A stretch of 64,000 nt of DNA from GCA-2693325 sp038119905 (GTDB taxonomy: Bacteria > Latescibacterota > UBA2968 > UBA8231), in the NCBI GenBank assembly GCA_038119905.1, contig JAYOKQ010000001.1, forward strand, positions 1-64,000, given 5' to 3'. Below are positions 44,626-53,442 of this stretch, piece by piece. The notes beneath the pieces were generated by a model. That model worked only from the letters and a program-made list of their open reading frames with translations. It searched no databases and had not been told where the DNA came from. Position 1 is the first letter of the stretch. The number at the start of each line of letters is the position of its first letter. A program made the position numbers and the translations under genes.

Positions 44626-45869
44626 AAAAAGTATTCAAAACGATCTTACCCGTGCTGTTTCTCGCCGCGGGTGGAGGCGCTTTCGTCCTCCTAAAATCCA
44701 TGCAAACCGAACCCGAGCGGGTTGAGCGACCCTACCTAGGACCCCTCGTAGAAGTGGTCGAGGCGCCGGCTCAGAGGGTACAGGTTATCGTCGAGGGCCA
44801 AGGCACCGTGCGCCCCGATGCGCAGATCAGCCTCGTGCCGCAGGTTTCCGGCGTCGTCGTTTGGAAGGACGAGGCGTTCAAACCCGGCGGCGCCTTTGCC
44901 AAGGGCGACGTGCTCTTTCGCATCGATCCGCGCGACTATGAATTGGCCGTCCGCCAGGCGCGCGCGCAGGTTGAACAGGCGCGCTATCAGCGCGACCTAG
45001 CGCAGCAGGAATCGGACGTGGCACGCCAAGAATGGACGCGCCTGCGCGGCGATGAGAGCACACCATCCGACTTGGTTCTCAGACTGCCCCAACTGCGCGC
45101 AGCCAAAGCCAACCTCGCTGCAGCCCAAGCGCGCCTAGAAGAAGTCGAACTCCGCCTGGAGCGCACCCAGCTAAAGGCCCCCTTCAGCGGACGCGTGCGC
45201 AGTGCACAGGTCGACGTAGGACAGCACGTTAACGCCGGACAGCCCATCGCCCAACTGTATAGCATTGAGCGAGCAGAGATTGTCGTCCCCGTCCCGGACG
45301 AAGATCTGGCCTGGTTTACGCTGCCCACACCGGTCGACCCACAGGCCGACGCAGAGCGAGGACAGCCCATTGCCAGCGCGTATCAAGAAGAAGCCAACGC
45401 GGCATTTCACTACGCGCGGCACGGAGCAACAACACGCGTAGAGGGTTCGTTCGCCGGCCAGCGCCACGAGTGGGATGGACGCGTCGTTCGCACCGAGGGC
45501 GAACTCGACCCGCAGAGCCGCATGGTCCGCCTCGTCGTCGAGGTCGACGATCCCTACGGAGCAATTGCCGACGGAACGCCCCCGCTGACGGTGGGCATGT
45601 TCGTCAACGTCGCTATCGCCGGGCGCTACGTCGAGGACGTGCGCGTGGTGCCGCGATCCGCGCTGCGTCAGAACGATATCGTGTGGACCGTAGCAGCGGA
45701 CGGCCTGCTGCAAAAGCGCCCAGCCGAAGTGCTCAGGCGCATGCAGGACGACGTGCTGGCTCGCATTGATCTACGCGACGGCGAACACATTATCACATCG
45801 CAAATAAGCGGCGCTACCAACGGCATGAAAGTGCGCATTACCGATGTGCAGAAGGAGGCAGGATCGTGA
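44622..45869 (+). CDS. RND efflux periplasmic adaptor (membrane fusion protein)
   Basis: A 415-residue HlyD/AcrA-type adaptor. An N-terminal anchor (about 5-24) precedes the lipoyl half-motif GQGTVRPDAQISLVPQVSG. A helical hairpin (about 95-180) follows, then the second lipoyl half KAPFSGRVRSAQVDVGQHV. Beta-barrel and membrane-proximal domains end the protein. It links the inner-membrane pump to the NodT channel. Overlaps of 4 bases at both ends (ATGA, GTGA) show tight coupling. Confidence 0.92.
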   Translation: MKKVFKTILPVLFLAAGGGAFVLLKSMQTEPERVERPYLGPLVEVVEAPAQRVQVIVEGQGTVRPDAQISLVPQVSGVVVWKDEAFKPGGAFAKGDVLFRIDPRDYELAVRQARAQVEQARYQRDLAQQESDVARQEWTRLRGDESTPSDLVLRLPQLRAAKANLAAAQARLEEVELRLERTQLKAPFSGRVRSAQVDVGQHVNAGQPIAQLYSIERAEIVVPVPDEDLAWFTLPTPVDPQADAERGQPIASAYQEEANAAFHYARHGATTRVEGSFAGQRHEWDGRVVRTEGELDPQSRMVRLVVEVDDPYGAIADGTPPLTVGMFVNVAIAGRYVEDVRVVPRSALRQNDIVWTVAADGLLQKRPAEVLRRMQDDVLARIDLRDGEHIITSQISGATNGMKVRITDVQKEAGS

Positions 45870-48800
45870 AAGCACCCGTAAGCTGGATGGCGAATAATCA
45901 CGTCGCCTCCAACCTGTTGATGGGTTTTATCATACTCAGCGGTCTGTTTGCCATGCTGCAGACCAAAAAAGAAACATTTCCCGAAATGTCGCTCGACCAG
46001 GTGCAAATTCAGGTCCCCTACCGCGGCGCAACGCCCGCCGAGGTTGAAGAGGCAGTCTGTAAGCGCATCGAAGAGCGCGTACGCGGGTTAGAAGGCGTGC
46101 GGCGCGTGCGCTCGACGGCGGCCGAAGGCATGGGCGTTGTCAGCGTTGAGATGGAGCGCGGCGTCGACATGACCAAGATGCTCGACGACATAAAAAACGA
46201 AGTCGACCGCATCGACACCTTTCCCACGGAAACTGAAAAGGCCGTTATAAAGGAGCTCACGCGACGCTCACAGGTGATCGACGTAGTCCTCTATGGCAAC
46301 GTCGATGAAAAGGCCCTAAAGATCGCTGCCGAACGCGTGCGCGATGACCTGCGCAACAGCGGCGTGATCTCACAGGTCGAACTAAGCGGCGTGCGCATTG
46401 ACGAAATCTCTATTGAGGTATCCGAAGAGGCGCTTCAGCGCTATGGCCTCACCTTTGACCAGCTAACGGCCGCCGTGCGCCGCACGAGTCTCGACCTGCC
46501 CGCCGGCAGCGTCGAAAGCGAAGACGGTGAAATTCTTTTGCGCACCCAAGGACTCATGCGCAACGGCAGCGAGTACGAGGATGTCGTAGTGCTCACCCGT
46601 CCCGACGGAACCTCGCTCAAGCTCGGCGATATCGCTCAAGTGCGCGATGGCTTTGAAGACAACGACCTAGTATCGCGTTTTAACGGCCGGCCGGCCGCAG
46701 TCGTCCAGGTGTATCGAACCGGCGACCAGAGCGCACTCGAGATTTCCTCCTACGTGCACGAGTACGTCGAGGACAAACGCTACTCGCTGCCCAACGGCAT
46801 ATCCATTGACTACGCGCGCGACGATGCGCGGATTTTGCGCGGCCGCATGGATCTGCTCATCAGCAACGCGCGCTTAGGGCTCGTCTTGGTATTTATCTGC
46901 CTGAGCTTCTTTCTCGATCTCAGGCTCGCTTTTTGGGTCATGATGGGTATTCCCATCTCCTTCCTAGGCGCTTTTGTGCTCATGGAACCCTTTGACGCAT
47001 CGATCAACATGCTTTCGCTCTTTGCCTTTATCGTTGCTCTCGGTATCGTCGTCGACGATGCCATTGTCGTGGGCGAAAACGTGTACGCCCACCGAGAGAA
47101 GGGAAAAGGATTCATGCGTGCAGCTATAGACGGCACGCTCGAAGTCGGCACGCCGGTGATCTTCTCGGTCATGACCTCAGTCGCCGCCTTTATGCCGCTG
47201 TTTTTCGTCGAAGGCATGATGGGCAAGTTTATGTCGATCATTCCCGTTATCGTCATATCCGTGCTGCTACTATCGTTGGTTGAGAGCCTGTTTATCCTGC
47301 CCGCGCACCTTTCGTCCAAAGGCGACGGCCTGATTAATCGCATGTTCAATCGCGCGTTCAGCCGGCCGCTGGCCTTTCACCAGCGCATAGCCAATTCTTT
47401 CGACCGCGGCCTCAAACGGTTCGTGCAGTCCGTTTACCAACCAGCTCTACGCCTTGCGCTATCCAATCCTCTGTCGAGCGCGGCCCTGGCCATCGCACTA
47501 ATGATGTTCACGATGGGACTCGTCGTCGGCGGGCACGTAAAGTTCGTCTTTATGCCTAAAATCGAATCAGACTGGCTCACGGTTTCGGTCAATATGCCGC
47601 AGGGAACGACCGTTGATCAAACGACCAAGATTGTTGAGCAGATCGAACAAAAAGCACTCGAACTGCGCGCGCAGATTGATGCCGAAACACAGCAGGAAGA
47701 ATCCATTTACCGCAATGTGTTCACCTACATAGGCGATCAACCGACCGGCCGGCGCTCCTCTATGACGGCCGCCGGCGGCGCTAGCGGCCGCGGTCATTTG
47801 GGCGAAATAACTATCGAGTTAAAACCAGCTGAGGAACGCGACATCGGCAGCACGCAAATAGAGACGCGCCTGCGACAGCTCGTCGGCGAGCTACCGGGAC
47901 CGGAATCAATCATCTTCTCCTCTTCGCTCTTTTCGGCTGGCAACGCCATTGAGGTCGAGCTGGCTTCCGATCACTTCGAGCAGCTACCCCAGGCCGTAGA
48001 ACGCCTTAAAGAGCAGATCGCCCAATACGCCGGCACGGGAGACATCCAAGACAGCTTTGAAGAGGGCAAGTTAGAAATGAAGCTGCAGCTGAAACCGCAG
48101 GCACGGACGCTCGGTATAACGCTAGCCGACTTAGCGCGCCAGGTGCGCCAAGGCTTCTTTGGCGATCAGGCGCTGCGCTTTCAGCGCGGATCGGACGACG
48201 TTCGCGTCATGGTCCGTTACCCGGAGGACGAGCGACGCACCATTGCTGACGTGCGCGCGATGCGCATACGCACGCCGACCGGAGCCGAGGTGCCTTTTGA
48301 CGAGGTAGCCATCGTCGACGTTGGCAACGGCTATTCCACGATCCAGCGCACCGACGGCCAGCGCGTTGTCACTGTTAGCGCGAGCGTCGACGAAAAGGCG
48401 GCCAATGCCGATGAGATTAATGCCGATCTAGCCACTCGCTTTCTGCCCTCACTGATGAACGATTATACCGGACTGCGCTACAGCTTCGGCGGTGAACAGC
48501 GCGAACGGAGCGATTCCCTCGAGAGCATGGTCTACAATTTCATCATCGCGCTCTTTGCCATCTACGTGCTCTTGGCCATACCGTTCAAATCCTACATGCA
48601 GCCCTTTATCGTCATGAGCGCCATTCCCTTTGGTGTCATCGGCGCCATATGGGGCCATCTTTTGATGGGCATAGACTTGGCCATGCTGAGTCTGTTCGGG
48701 ATTATCGCACTGTCAGGCGTGGTCGTAAACGACTCGCTCGTGTTGCTGTCCTTTTACAACCAGCTGCGCGACGAAGGCATGGACAACAAAACGGCCCTGC

Positions 48801-49072
48801 TCGAAGCCGGGGCCCAGCGCTTTCGCCCCATCTTGCTGACGTCGCTGACGACGTTCTTTGGCCTGTTGCCCATGATCTTAGAGAAGAGCGTGCAGGCGCA
48901 GTTCCTCATTCCGATGGCCGTCAGCCTAGCGTTTGGCATCATCTTTGCCACGGTCATCATACTCATCGGCGTGCCCGTCGGCGCTGTCATGTTGGAAAAA
49001 TCGCAGGATTTCTTGCGTGGTCTAGCCCAGACCGAGGAAGTCGGCGAGTTCGCGCCAGAAACAGCTGGTTAA
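45866..49072 (+). CDS. RND family efflux transporter permease (AcrB-like)
   Basis: A 1068-residue inner-membrane proton-driven pump with 12 membrane helices and two large periplasmic loops. The proton-relay motif GIVVDDAIVVGENVYAHREK lies in TM4 (about 394-413); the N-terminal VASNLLMGFIILSGLF is TM1. It belongs to the divergent HAE group with PYRGATPAEVEEAVCKRIEE. The start is GTG with GGAGG seven bases upstream. The substrate is unknown; solvents, drugs or lipids are all possible. A terminator follows. Confidence 0.95.
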   Translation: MKAPVSWMANNHVASNLLMGFIILSGLFAMLQTKKETFPEMSLDQVQIQVPYRGATPAEVEEAVCKRIEERVRGLEGVRRVRSTAAEGMGVVSVEMERGVDMTKMLDDIKNEVDRIDTFPTETEKAVIKELTRRSQVIDVVLYGNVDEKALKIAAERVRDDLRNSGVISQVELSGVRIDEISIEVSEEALQRYGLTFDQLTAAVRRTSLDLPAGSVESEDGEILLRTQGLMRNGSEYEDVVVLTRPDGTSLKLGDIAQVRDGFEDNDLVSRFNGRPAAVVQVYRTGDQSALEISSYVHEYVEDKRYSLPNGISIDYARDDARILRGRMDLLISNARLGLVLVFICLSFFLDLRLAFWVMMGIPISFLGAFVLMEPFDASINMLSLFAFIVALGIVVDDAIVVGENVYAHREKGKGFMRAAIDGTLEVGTPVIFSVMTSVAAFMPLFFVEGMMGKFMSIIPVIVISVLLLSLVESLFILPAHLSSKGDGLINRMFNRAFSRPLAFHQRIANSFDRGLKRFVQSVYQPALRLALSNPLSSAALAIALMMFTMGLVVGGHVKFVFMPKIESDWLTVSVNMPQGTTVDQTTKIVEQIEQKALELRAQIDAETQQEESIYRNVFTYIGDQPTGRRSSMTAAGGASGRGHLGEITIELKPAEERDIGSTQIETRLRQLVGELPGPESIIFSSSLFSAGNAIEVELASDHFEQLPQAVERLKEQIAQYAGTGDIQDSFEEGKLEMKLQLKPQARTLGITLADLARQVRQGFFGDQALRFQRGSDDVRVMVRYPEDERRTIADVRAMRIRTPTGAEVPFDEVAIVDVGNGYSTIQRTDGQRVVTVSASVDEKAANADEINADLATRFLPSLMNDYTGLRYSFGGEQRERSDSLESMVYNFIIALFAIYVLLAIPFKSYMQPFIVMSAIPFGVIGAIWGHLLMGIDLAMLSLFGIIALSGVVVNDSLVLLSFYNQLRDEGMDNKTALLEAGAQRFRPILLTSLTTFFGLLPMILEKSVQAQFLIPMAVSLAFGIIFATVIILIGVPVGAVMLEKSQDFLRGLAQTEEVGEFAPETAG

Positions 49073-49087
49073 GCCATTTAACCACTC

Positions 49088-49127
49088 AGCGGTCGGTGGG
49101 TGCGAGTGCACACACCGGCCGCTTTTT
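49088..49127 (+). terminator. Intrinsic terminator of the efflux operon
   Basis: AGCGG and CGGTG (49088-49098, one base between) pair with CACCG and CCGCT (49113-49123), leaving a 14-base loop region. TTTTT follows. It lies between the converging RND and MATE genes. Confidence 0.75.
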
Positions 49128-49135
49128 GCCTGAGT

Positions 49136-50509
49136 TCAAGCGTTTTGCAGATGGTCCATGCGTCGACGGAGCCAAAAGAAGGCAACTGTTGATGTAAGGG
49201 TCCCCCCTAACGCAAGCGCTAGCCAGATCGACTCCAAACCCATAGCCCATACGCGTACAAAGAGAAAGGCGAGCGCGCCGCTGACCAACACCACGCGCAT
49301 GGCCGTTAGCAGCAAACTCGGTATCCCTTCGCCCAAGCCCTGGAAGACGCGCCCACTGATCACGCCGATGGTGATAAAGGGAAAAGCGAAAACCATCGTG
49401 CGAATATAGTCTACCGCCATGGCAACGATGGTCGCATCGTCGGTAAAAATGGCGTAAATATAGGGCGAGAAAAAGTAGAAGAGCGCCCCAAAGCCCAGCG
49501 CCAAAAACTGGCCACGCAAAAAGACGTAATGAACGGTCGTACGAATGAGGTCGACGCGCCCCGCTCCTAAGAACATGCCCGTCAGCGTCACCATGCTAGA
49601 GGCTAGAGCAAACGTAGGCAGAAAATACACCGAATCGAGTCGTCCACCGATTCCATAGGCGGCTACTGCATTGGGGCCGAAGACGGCAATTAGCCGATTG
49701 AAAAACATTCCCCCCGTCGACATCACCACCATCGAGAGCGAAGCGGGGAAGCCGATCTGCAAAATTCCCCTGACAACGCTCCAAGCATAGATAAACGTGC
49801 GGATAGGCGGCTGCAGATAAGTGCCTTTGCGCACGAAGAAGTAGTAGAAAAAGGCGACGAAGACAACTATCTGACTTATCATTGTCGCCCAGGCAGCTCC
49901 GGCAATTCCCCAGCCCGCCGTAAAGATGAGCAGGGGGTCGAGCACCAAATTGAGCAACGTTCCGCCCACCTGGAAGACGATTGGCGTGCGGGTATCTCCC
50001 TCGCCCGTTAACAGGGAGCGAAACTGCACGTTGAGGTTTGAAAAGATGAAGCTGGGGGCGATGATATTGAAGTAGGACAGCGCGCCGGTCAACACGGAAA
50101 CAGGCACGCCTAACGCGGCGAATATCTGCTGTTTAAAGAGCAACCCCAGGGCGGGTATGAGCACGCCGATCAGGGCACCGACCAACAGCGCGTGGCTGGC
50201 GGCATTGTCCGCTCCGGCTTTGTCTTTTGCGCCGAGCAGACGGGCAATCGCGCTGGTCGCTCCCACGCCCAAGCCAAAGGTAATGCCAATAGAAAAAAAG
50301 CTGAGCGGCATATTGAACGTAAGCGCAGCAATCGCTTCGCTGCCCAGTTGGCCGACGAAAATCATGTCGGTAAAACCGTAGGCCGTCTGCACAGCCATGC
50401 CCAACATAACGGGAATGGCCAACTGCCAAACAGCTTTTTGCGGATGGGCGATAAACTCGTCTACCCGATTCCGCTTATCCCGCTCTGTAGCGTCTTGCTC
50501 CGTTGCCAT
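49136..50509 (-). CDS. MATE family multidrug/Na+ efflux protein
   Basis: A 457-residue MATE transporter (NorM/DinF-like) with 12 hydrophobic helices in two homologous halves. Visible are PVMLGMAVQTAYGFTDMIFV in TM1-2, GATSAIARLLGAKD and the second-half equivalent VTLTGMFLGAGRVD. ATG at 50509 gives the usual family length and has AGAGG just upstream; the frame extends 49 codons further as shadow sequence. It exports cationic drugs or metabolites. It is divergent from the CoxM-like gene. Confidence 0.92.
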   Translation of the reverse strand: MATEQDATERDKRNRVDEFIAHPQKAVWQLAIPVMLGMAVQTAYGFTDMIFVGQLGSEAIAALTFNMPLSFFSIGITFGLGVGATSAIARLLGAKDKAGADNAASHALLVGALIGVLIPALGLLFKQQIFAALGVPVSVLTGALSYFNIIAPSFIFSNLNVQFRSLLTGEGDTRTPIVFQVGGTLLNLVLDPLLIFTAGWGIAGAAWATMISQIVVFVAFFYYFFVRKGTYLQPPIRTFIYAWSVVRGILQIGFPASLSMVVMSTGGMFFNRLIAVFGPNAVAAYGIGGRLDSVYFLPTFALASSMVTLTGMFLGAGRVDLIRTTVHYVFLRGQFLALGFGALFYFFSPYIYAIFTDDATIVAMAVDYIRTMVFAFPFITIGVISGRVFQGLGEGIPSLLLTAMRVVLVSGALAFLFVRVWAMGLESIWLALALGGTLTSTVAFFWLRRRMDHLQNA

Positions 50510-50735
50510 CTGCCTCTGCCCCTGTCCCAATGGCCTTAGGGCGAGGCACCTTCGCAAAACCCGTTTAGCTGGTGGGAATCCATTGAGACCAACACGTGGT
50601 CTGGAACCAACAATAATAGGCTCCTTTTCATTGACGGCAAGGCCAAGTCTTGACACGAATTCAAGGTCTAACCATACTTATGCGCGAACACACCTACTTA
50701 ATATGTTCGTGACCCTTTATGAGGAGGATTTTCCC

Positions 50736-51644
50736 TTGAAGGACTTCGAATACTGCGCACCTAAAACGCTGCGCGAAGCCGTGTCGCTACTCGCCGAGAA
50801 GGGCGAAAGTGCACGCGTTATGGCCGGCGGAACAGATCTTATCGTGCAAATGCGCGGCAAGCGCTTCCAGACTGAACGCGTCGTAGATATAAAGCACATA
50901 CCCGAACTCAACGAACTCTCATTTGGCAACCGAAAGGGACTTGTCATCGGAGCCGGCGTTCCCTGTTGGCGCATATACAACGACTCTGAAGTCGTCGAGC
51001 GCTATCCCGGCCTAATCGATTCGGCCTCAATTATTGGCGGCATTCAGATTCAGGGCCGTGCCACCCTCGGCGGCAACCTGTGTAACGCTTCGCCCAGTGC
51101 CGACACCACACCCAGCCTAATTGCCTATTCGGCCGTCTGCCACATCGTCGGCCCCGAAGGCAAGCGCAGCATGCCCGTCGAGGAATTCTGCGTCGGCCCG
51201 GGCAAGAACGCCCTTAAGGCGGGCGAAATACTCGTCTCGATGCAAATTCCCGCCAACAAAAAGAATCAGGGCGCGCACTATCAGCGCTTTATTCCGCGCA
51301 ACGAGATGGACATTGCCGTCGTCGGCGTTGGATCATGGGTCGAACTGGCCAACCGCGGCAAGGAGTTCAAAAACGTGCGCATAGCGTTGGGCGCAGTGGG
51401 ACCGACTCCCATTTTTGCCAGCGCTGCCAGCGAAGCGCTTATCGGTCAAGCCGTTAGCGACGAAGCCATTGCCGCTGCCGGCGAAGCGGCCCAGAGCGTC
51501 GCCAGTCCGATATCCGACATGCGCGGTCCGGCCGAGTTCCGCACCCATTTAGTCGGCGTGCTCGTCAAGCGCACGCTGCAGGGCGCCGTCGCGCGCGCCA
51601 AGGGACAGTTCGTCGCCAATGCCGTTCAAGAAGCCGCCGGCTAA
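50736..51644 (+). CDS. CoxM-like FAD-binding subunit of a xanthine dehydrogenase-family enzyme
   Basis: A 302-residue medium subunit of a molybdenum hydroxylase. FAD-binding motifs are VMAGGTDLIVQMRG (about 30-43) and GRATLGGNLCNASPSADTTP (about 108-127). The C-terminal CO dehydrogenase flavoprotein domain follows. It starts at TTG (50736) with GAGGAGG eight bases upstream; the frame continues upstream without family sequence. It is followed 45 bases later by the iron-sulfur subunit. No large molybdopterin subunit is present in the window. Confidence 0.88.
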   Translation: MKDFEYCAPKTLREAVSLLAEKGESARVMAGGTDLIVQMRGKRFQTERVVDIKHIPELNELSFGNRKGLVIGAGVPCWRIYNDSEVVERYPGLIDSASIIGGIQIQGRATLGGNLCNASPSADTTPSLIAYSAVCHIVGPEGKRSMPVEEFCVGPGKNALKAGEILVSMQIPANKKNQGAHYQRFIPRNEMDIAVVGVGSWVELANRGKEFKNVRIALGAVGPTPIFASAASEALIGQAVSDEAIAAAGEAAQSVASPISDMRGPAEFRTHLVGVLVKRTLQGAVARAKGQFVANAVQEAAG

Positions 51645-51689
51645 GCCGCTCGCCCATACAGTAGCAAGACTACGTTAACGGAGCTTATA

Positions 51690-52166
51690 ATGAGCAAAAT
51701 ACATGTGCAAACAACGATAAATGGCGAGGAGACGGAGTTTCTCTGCGAGCCGCGCCAGAGCCTGCTCGAGGTACTGCGGGAAACGCTGGGCTTTACCGGC
51801 ACAAAAGAGGGCTGCAACGACGGCAACTGTGGTGCCTGCTCGGTTCAGATGGACGGCGTCCTCGCCAATTCGTGTCTAGTTCTAGCGATTGAGGCCGAAG
51901 GGAAGGAAATTACCACGGTCGAGGGTCTCGCCTCCCCCGAGGGGCTGCATCCCATCCAGCAAAAGTTTCTCGAGCACGCAGCCCTACAGTGCGGTATCTG
52001 CACGCCGGGGTTTCTAGTGGCTGCCAAGGCGCTACTCGATCAGAATCCGACGCCTACCGAACACGAAGTGCGCCACTGGTTGGCTGGCAACTTGTGTCGC
52101 TGCACCGGCTACGACAAGATCGTGCGCGCCGTTCTCGACACAGCTGAGGAAATGCAGAGCGCCTAA
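51690..52166 (+). CDS. CoxS-like [2Fe-2S] subunit of a xanthine dehydrogenase-family enzyme
   Basis: A 158-residue small subunit with two [2Fe-2S] clusters. The plant-ferredoxin cluster uses GCNDGNCGACSVQMDG plus the Cys in ANSCLVL. The second uses CGICTPGF and CRCTGYDKIV. It shuttles electrons from molybdenum cofactor to FAD. GGAG lies six bases before the ATG. It ends about 70 bases before a strong terminator, so the transcript contains only the M and S subunits. Confidence 0.92.
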   Translation: MSKIHVQTTINGEETEFLCEPRQSLLEVLRETLGFTGTKEGCNDGNCGACSVQMDGVLANSCLVLAIEAEGKEITTVEGLASPEGLHPIQQKFLEHAALQCGICTPGFLVAAKALLDQNPTPTEHEVRHWLAGNLCRCTGYDKIVRAVLDTAEEMQSA

Positions 52167-52235
52167 CGCTTCGCTTCATGCTTGGGAACCACACCATGTC
52201 ACCTAACCATGATCGACACAGCCTCTTTCCAATTA

Positions 52236-52268
52236 GCGGGCCCGCCTTCTGGCGGGCCCTGCTTTTTT
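52236..52268 (+). terminator. Intrinsic terminator after the CoxS-like gene
   Basis: GGGCCCGCC (52238-52246) pairs with GGCGGGCCC (52251-52259) around TTCT, followed by TGC and TTTTTT (52263-52268). It ends the coxM/coxS transcript, 70 bases after the stop. Confidence 0.85.
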
Positions 52269-52329
52269 ACGGCGATCGCAGATCTCTCATGACCTATCCT
52301 CTGCTCCGGCAGAGAGGGAGCCAACCTCA

Positions 52330-52596
52330 ATGCCCGTAGCGTGGATTCCCCCACTCATGCAGAAATTGACCAACGGCCAGGGACAAATTGAAATCGAAGG
52401 CACAACCGTGCGTCAGGTAATCGACAACCTCGACGAGCGCTTCCCCGGTTTCAAGGGACGCATCTGCGGCGAAAGCGATCGTATCCGACCAGAAATCGCC
52501 GTAGCCGTCGACGGTGAAGTCGTTACGACCGGAATGCGCGCGCGCGTAGAAGCCACCAGCGAAGTGCACTTTCTACCGGCATTGGCCGGCGGTTAG
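52330..52596 (+). CDS. MoaD/ThiS-type ubiquitin-like sulfur carrier
   Basis: An 88-residue beta-grasp protein. It opens with VAWIPPLMQKLTNGQ and holds GTTVRQVIDNLDERFPGFKG and IAVAVDGEVV. It ends in VHFLPALAGG with the C-terminal Gly-Gly that is adenylated and thiocarboxylated. It could supply sulfur for molybdopterin (fitting the nearby molybdenum hydroxylase subunits) or for cysteine or thiamin synthesis. GGGAG lies nine bases before the ATG. It stands alone after a terminator, without a MoaE, ThiF or CysM partner nearby. Confidence 0.85.
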   Translation: MPVAWIPPLMQKLTNGQGQIEIEGTTVRQVIDNLDERFPGFKGRICGESDRIRPEIAVAVDGEVVTTGMRARVEATSEVHFLPALAGG

Positions 52597-52780
52597 TTCT
52601 TTCCCCGCCTATACACATGGAATACCTCGGTTTTTCATAGCAGAAACCGGGGGATCCTACGTAGCACATGCAATAATTGCAGTTTACGACCTCTGTCCTG
52701 CCGCTCTGTCGCAGTTCCCGAACACAGCTACTTTTTATAACTAGCTGCAAATACGTTACTTATACGTTAATATCACATCG

Positions 52781-52795
52781 TGGCACAAATATTGC
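52781..52795 (+). promoter_or_regulatory. Sigma-54-type (-24/-12) promoter
   Basis: TGGCAC (52781-52786), five bases, then TTGC (52792-52795). The invariant GG and GC are exactly 10 bases apart, as RpoN promoters require. It lies intergenic on the strand of the small sigma-region-4-like gene. Confidence 0.65.
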
Positions 52796-52828
52796 GAATC
52801 ATAGTGTGGCCGCGTAGGAGTGACGGCT

Positions 52829-52861
52829 GCGGCGGAGTTCTCGTCTGAGCGCCGCGCTTTT
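52829..52861 (+). promoter_or_regulatory. Leader hairpin, possible attenuator
   Basis: GCGGCG (52829-52834) pairs with CGCCGC (52850-52855), followed by GC and TTTT (52858-52861). It lies 22 bases or more after the expected sigma-54 start. It has the form of a weak intrinsic terminator inside the leader. Confidence 0.35.
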
Positions 52862-52994
52862 ATAACGAGTTATATTGCAGCGTCAGCGCACATTGCGTGC
52901 AAAAAATGCACCCATTTTTAGTGCATAACCGCGCCGCTGCGTTCAACTGATGGAGGCGATGCAAAAAATGCGCATTGCCGAATGGAGTAATACC

Positions 52995-53342
52995 ATGAGC
53001 AATTTGTTGACGTCTGCCGATGAAAATGCACTGCTGGAAAAAGTAGCCCAAACGGAACGAGGCGCTGCCGACTGGACAGGCCCCTTGTCCAATGCGGATA
53101 CGCCGACCAAGAACGATCAATCCAAACAGATGATCGACGCGCTTCTCGGCCATCTGGGCTCGCAGGAGTTCGAAATTATTGAAATGTATTTTGGCCTGTC
53201 TGGCAGCGAGCCGCTCAGCGCTGACGCGATCGGCGACCGAATGGAGCTCAGCGGCGACGCGGTGTTAGCCATAGTCAACCGCACGCTGCGCCAGCTCCGC
53301 ATGGCAGAGCTAGGCGAGGAGCGCGAACGCAAAGTCGCCTAA
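52995..53342 (+). CDS. Small protein with degenerate sigma-70 region 4-like domain
   Basis: A 115-residue protein. The first 40 residues are low-complexity and acidic. Residues about 45-105 follow the pattern of sigma factor region 4: LGSQEFEIIEMYFGLSGSEP (like the EREVI..RFGL block), then SADAIGDRMELSGDAVLAIV in the helix-turn-helix position and NRTLRQLRM. Region 2 is absent, so it is not a complete sigma factor; it may bind RNA polymerase or DNA as a regulator. GGAG lies seven bases before ATG 52995. The similarity is by eye. Confidence 0.5.
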   Translation: MSNLLTSADENALLEKVAQTERGAADWTGPLSNADTPTKNDQSKQMIDALLGHLGSQEFEIIEMYFGLSGSEPLSADAIGDRMELSGDAVLAIVNRTLRQLRMAELGEERERKVA

Positions 53343-53363
53343 GGCGTCTTAGAGCCGCGTTAT

Positions 53364-53411
53364 ACGCACAAAGGGCCGGTTAGCTTAAACGCTAACCGGC
53401 CCTTTGTGCGT
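53364..53411. terminator. Long inverted repeat between convergent genes
   Basis: A perfect inverted repeat with arms of 21 bases (53364-53384 and 53391-53411) has the inner part GGGCCGGTTAGC, the loop TTAAAC, then GCTAACCGGCCC. T-runs are short (CTTTG), so it may act as a strong hairpin or RNA stabiliser as much as a terminator. It separates the sigma-4-like gene from dut. Confidence 0.75.
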
Positions 53412-53442
53412 GTACGGTACTATCTACGAGAAGCGTTGCACT

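Larger units (their letters stand above)
52597..52994 (+). other. Structured upstream region of the sigma-4-like gene
   Basis: A 398-base gap without a convincing gene. It holds TACGTTA repeats at 52752-52758 and 52763-52769 (11 bases apart), a -24/-12 promoter at 52781, a GC hairpin at 52829-52855, a palindrome TATAAC-GA-GTTATA (52861-52874), and two TGCAAAAAATGC copies (52898-52909 and 52960-52971). If transcription starts near 52807 the leader is about 188 bases. Confidence 0.5.

Noticed and set aside
42495..50509. Antibiotic resistance island
   Set aside because: The RND and MATE pumps are ordinary chromosomal-type exporters with base composition like their neighbours and no mobility genes, so a dedicated resistance island is not supported.
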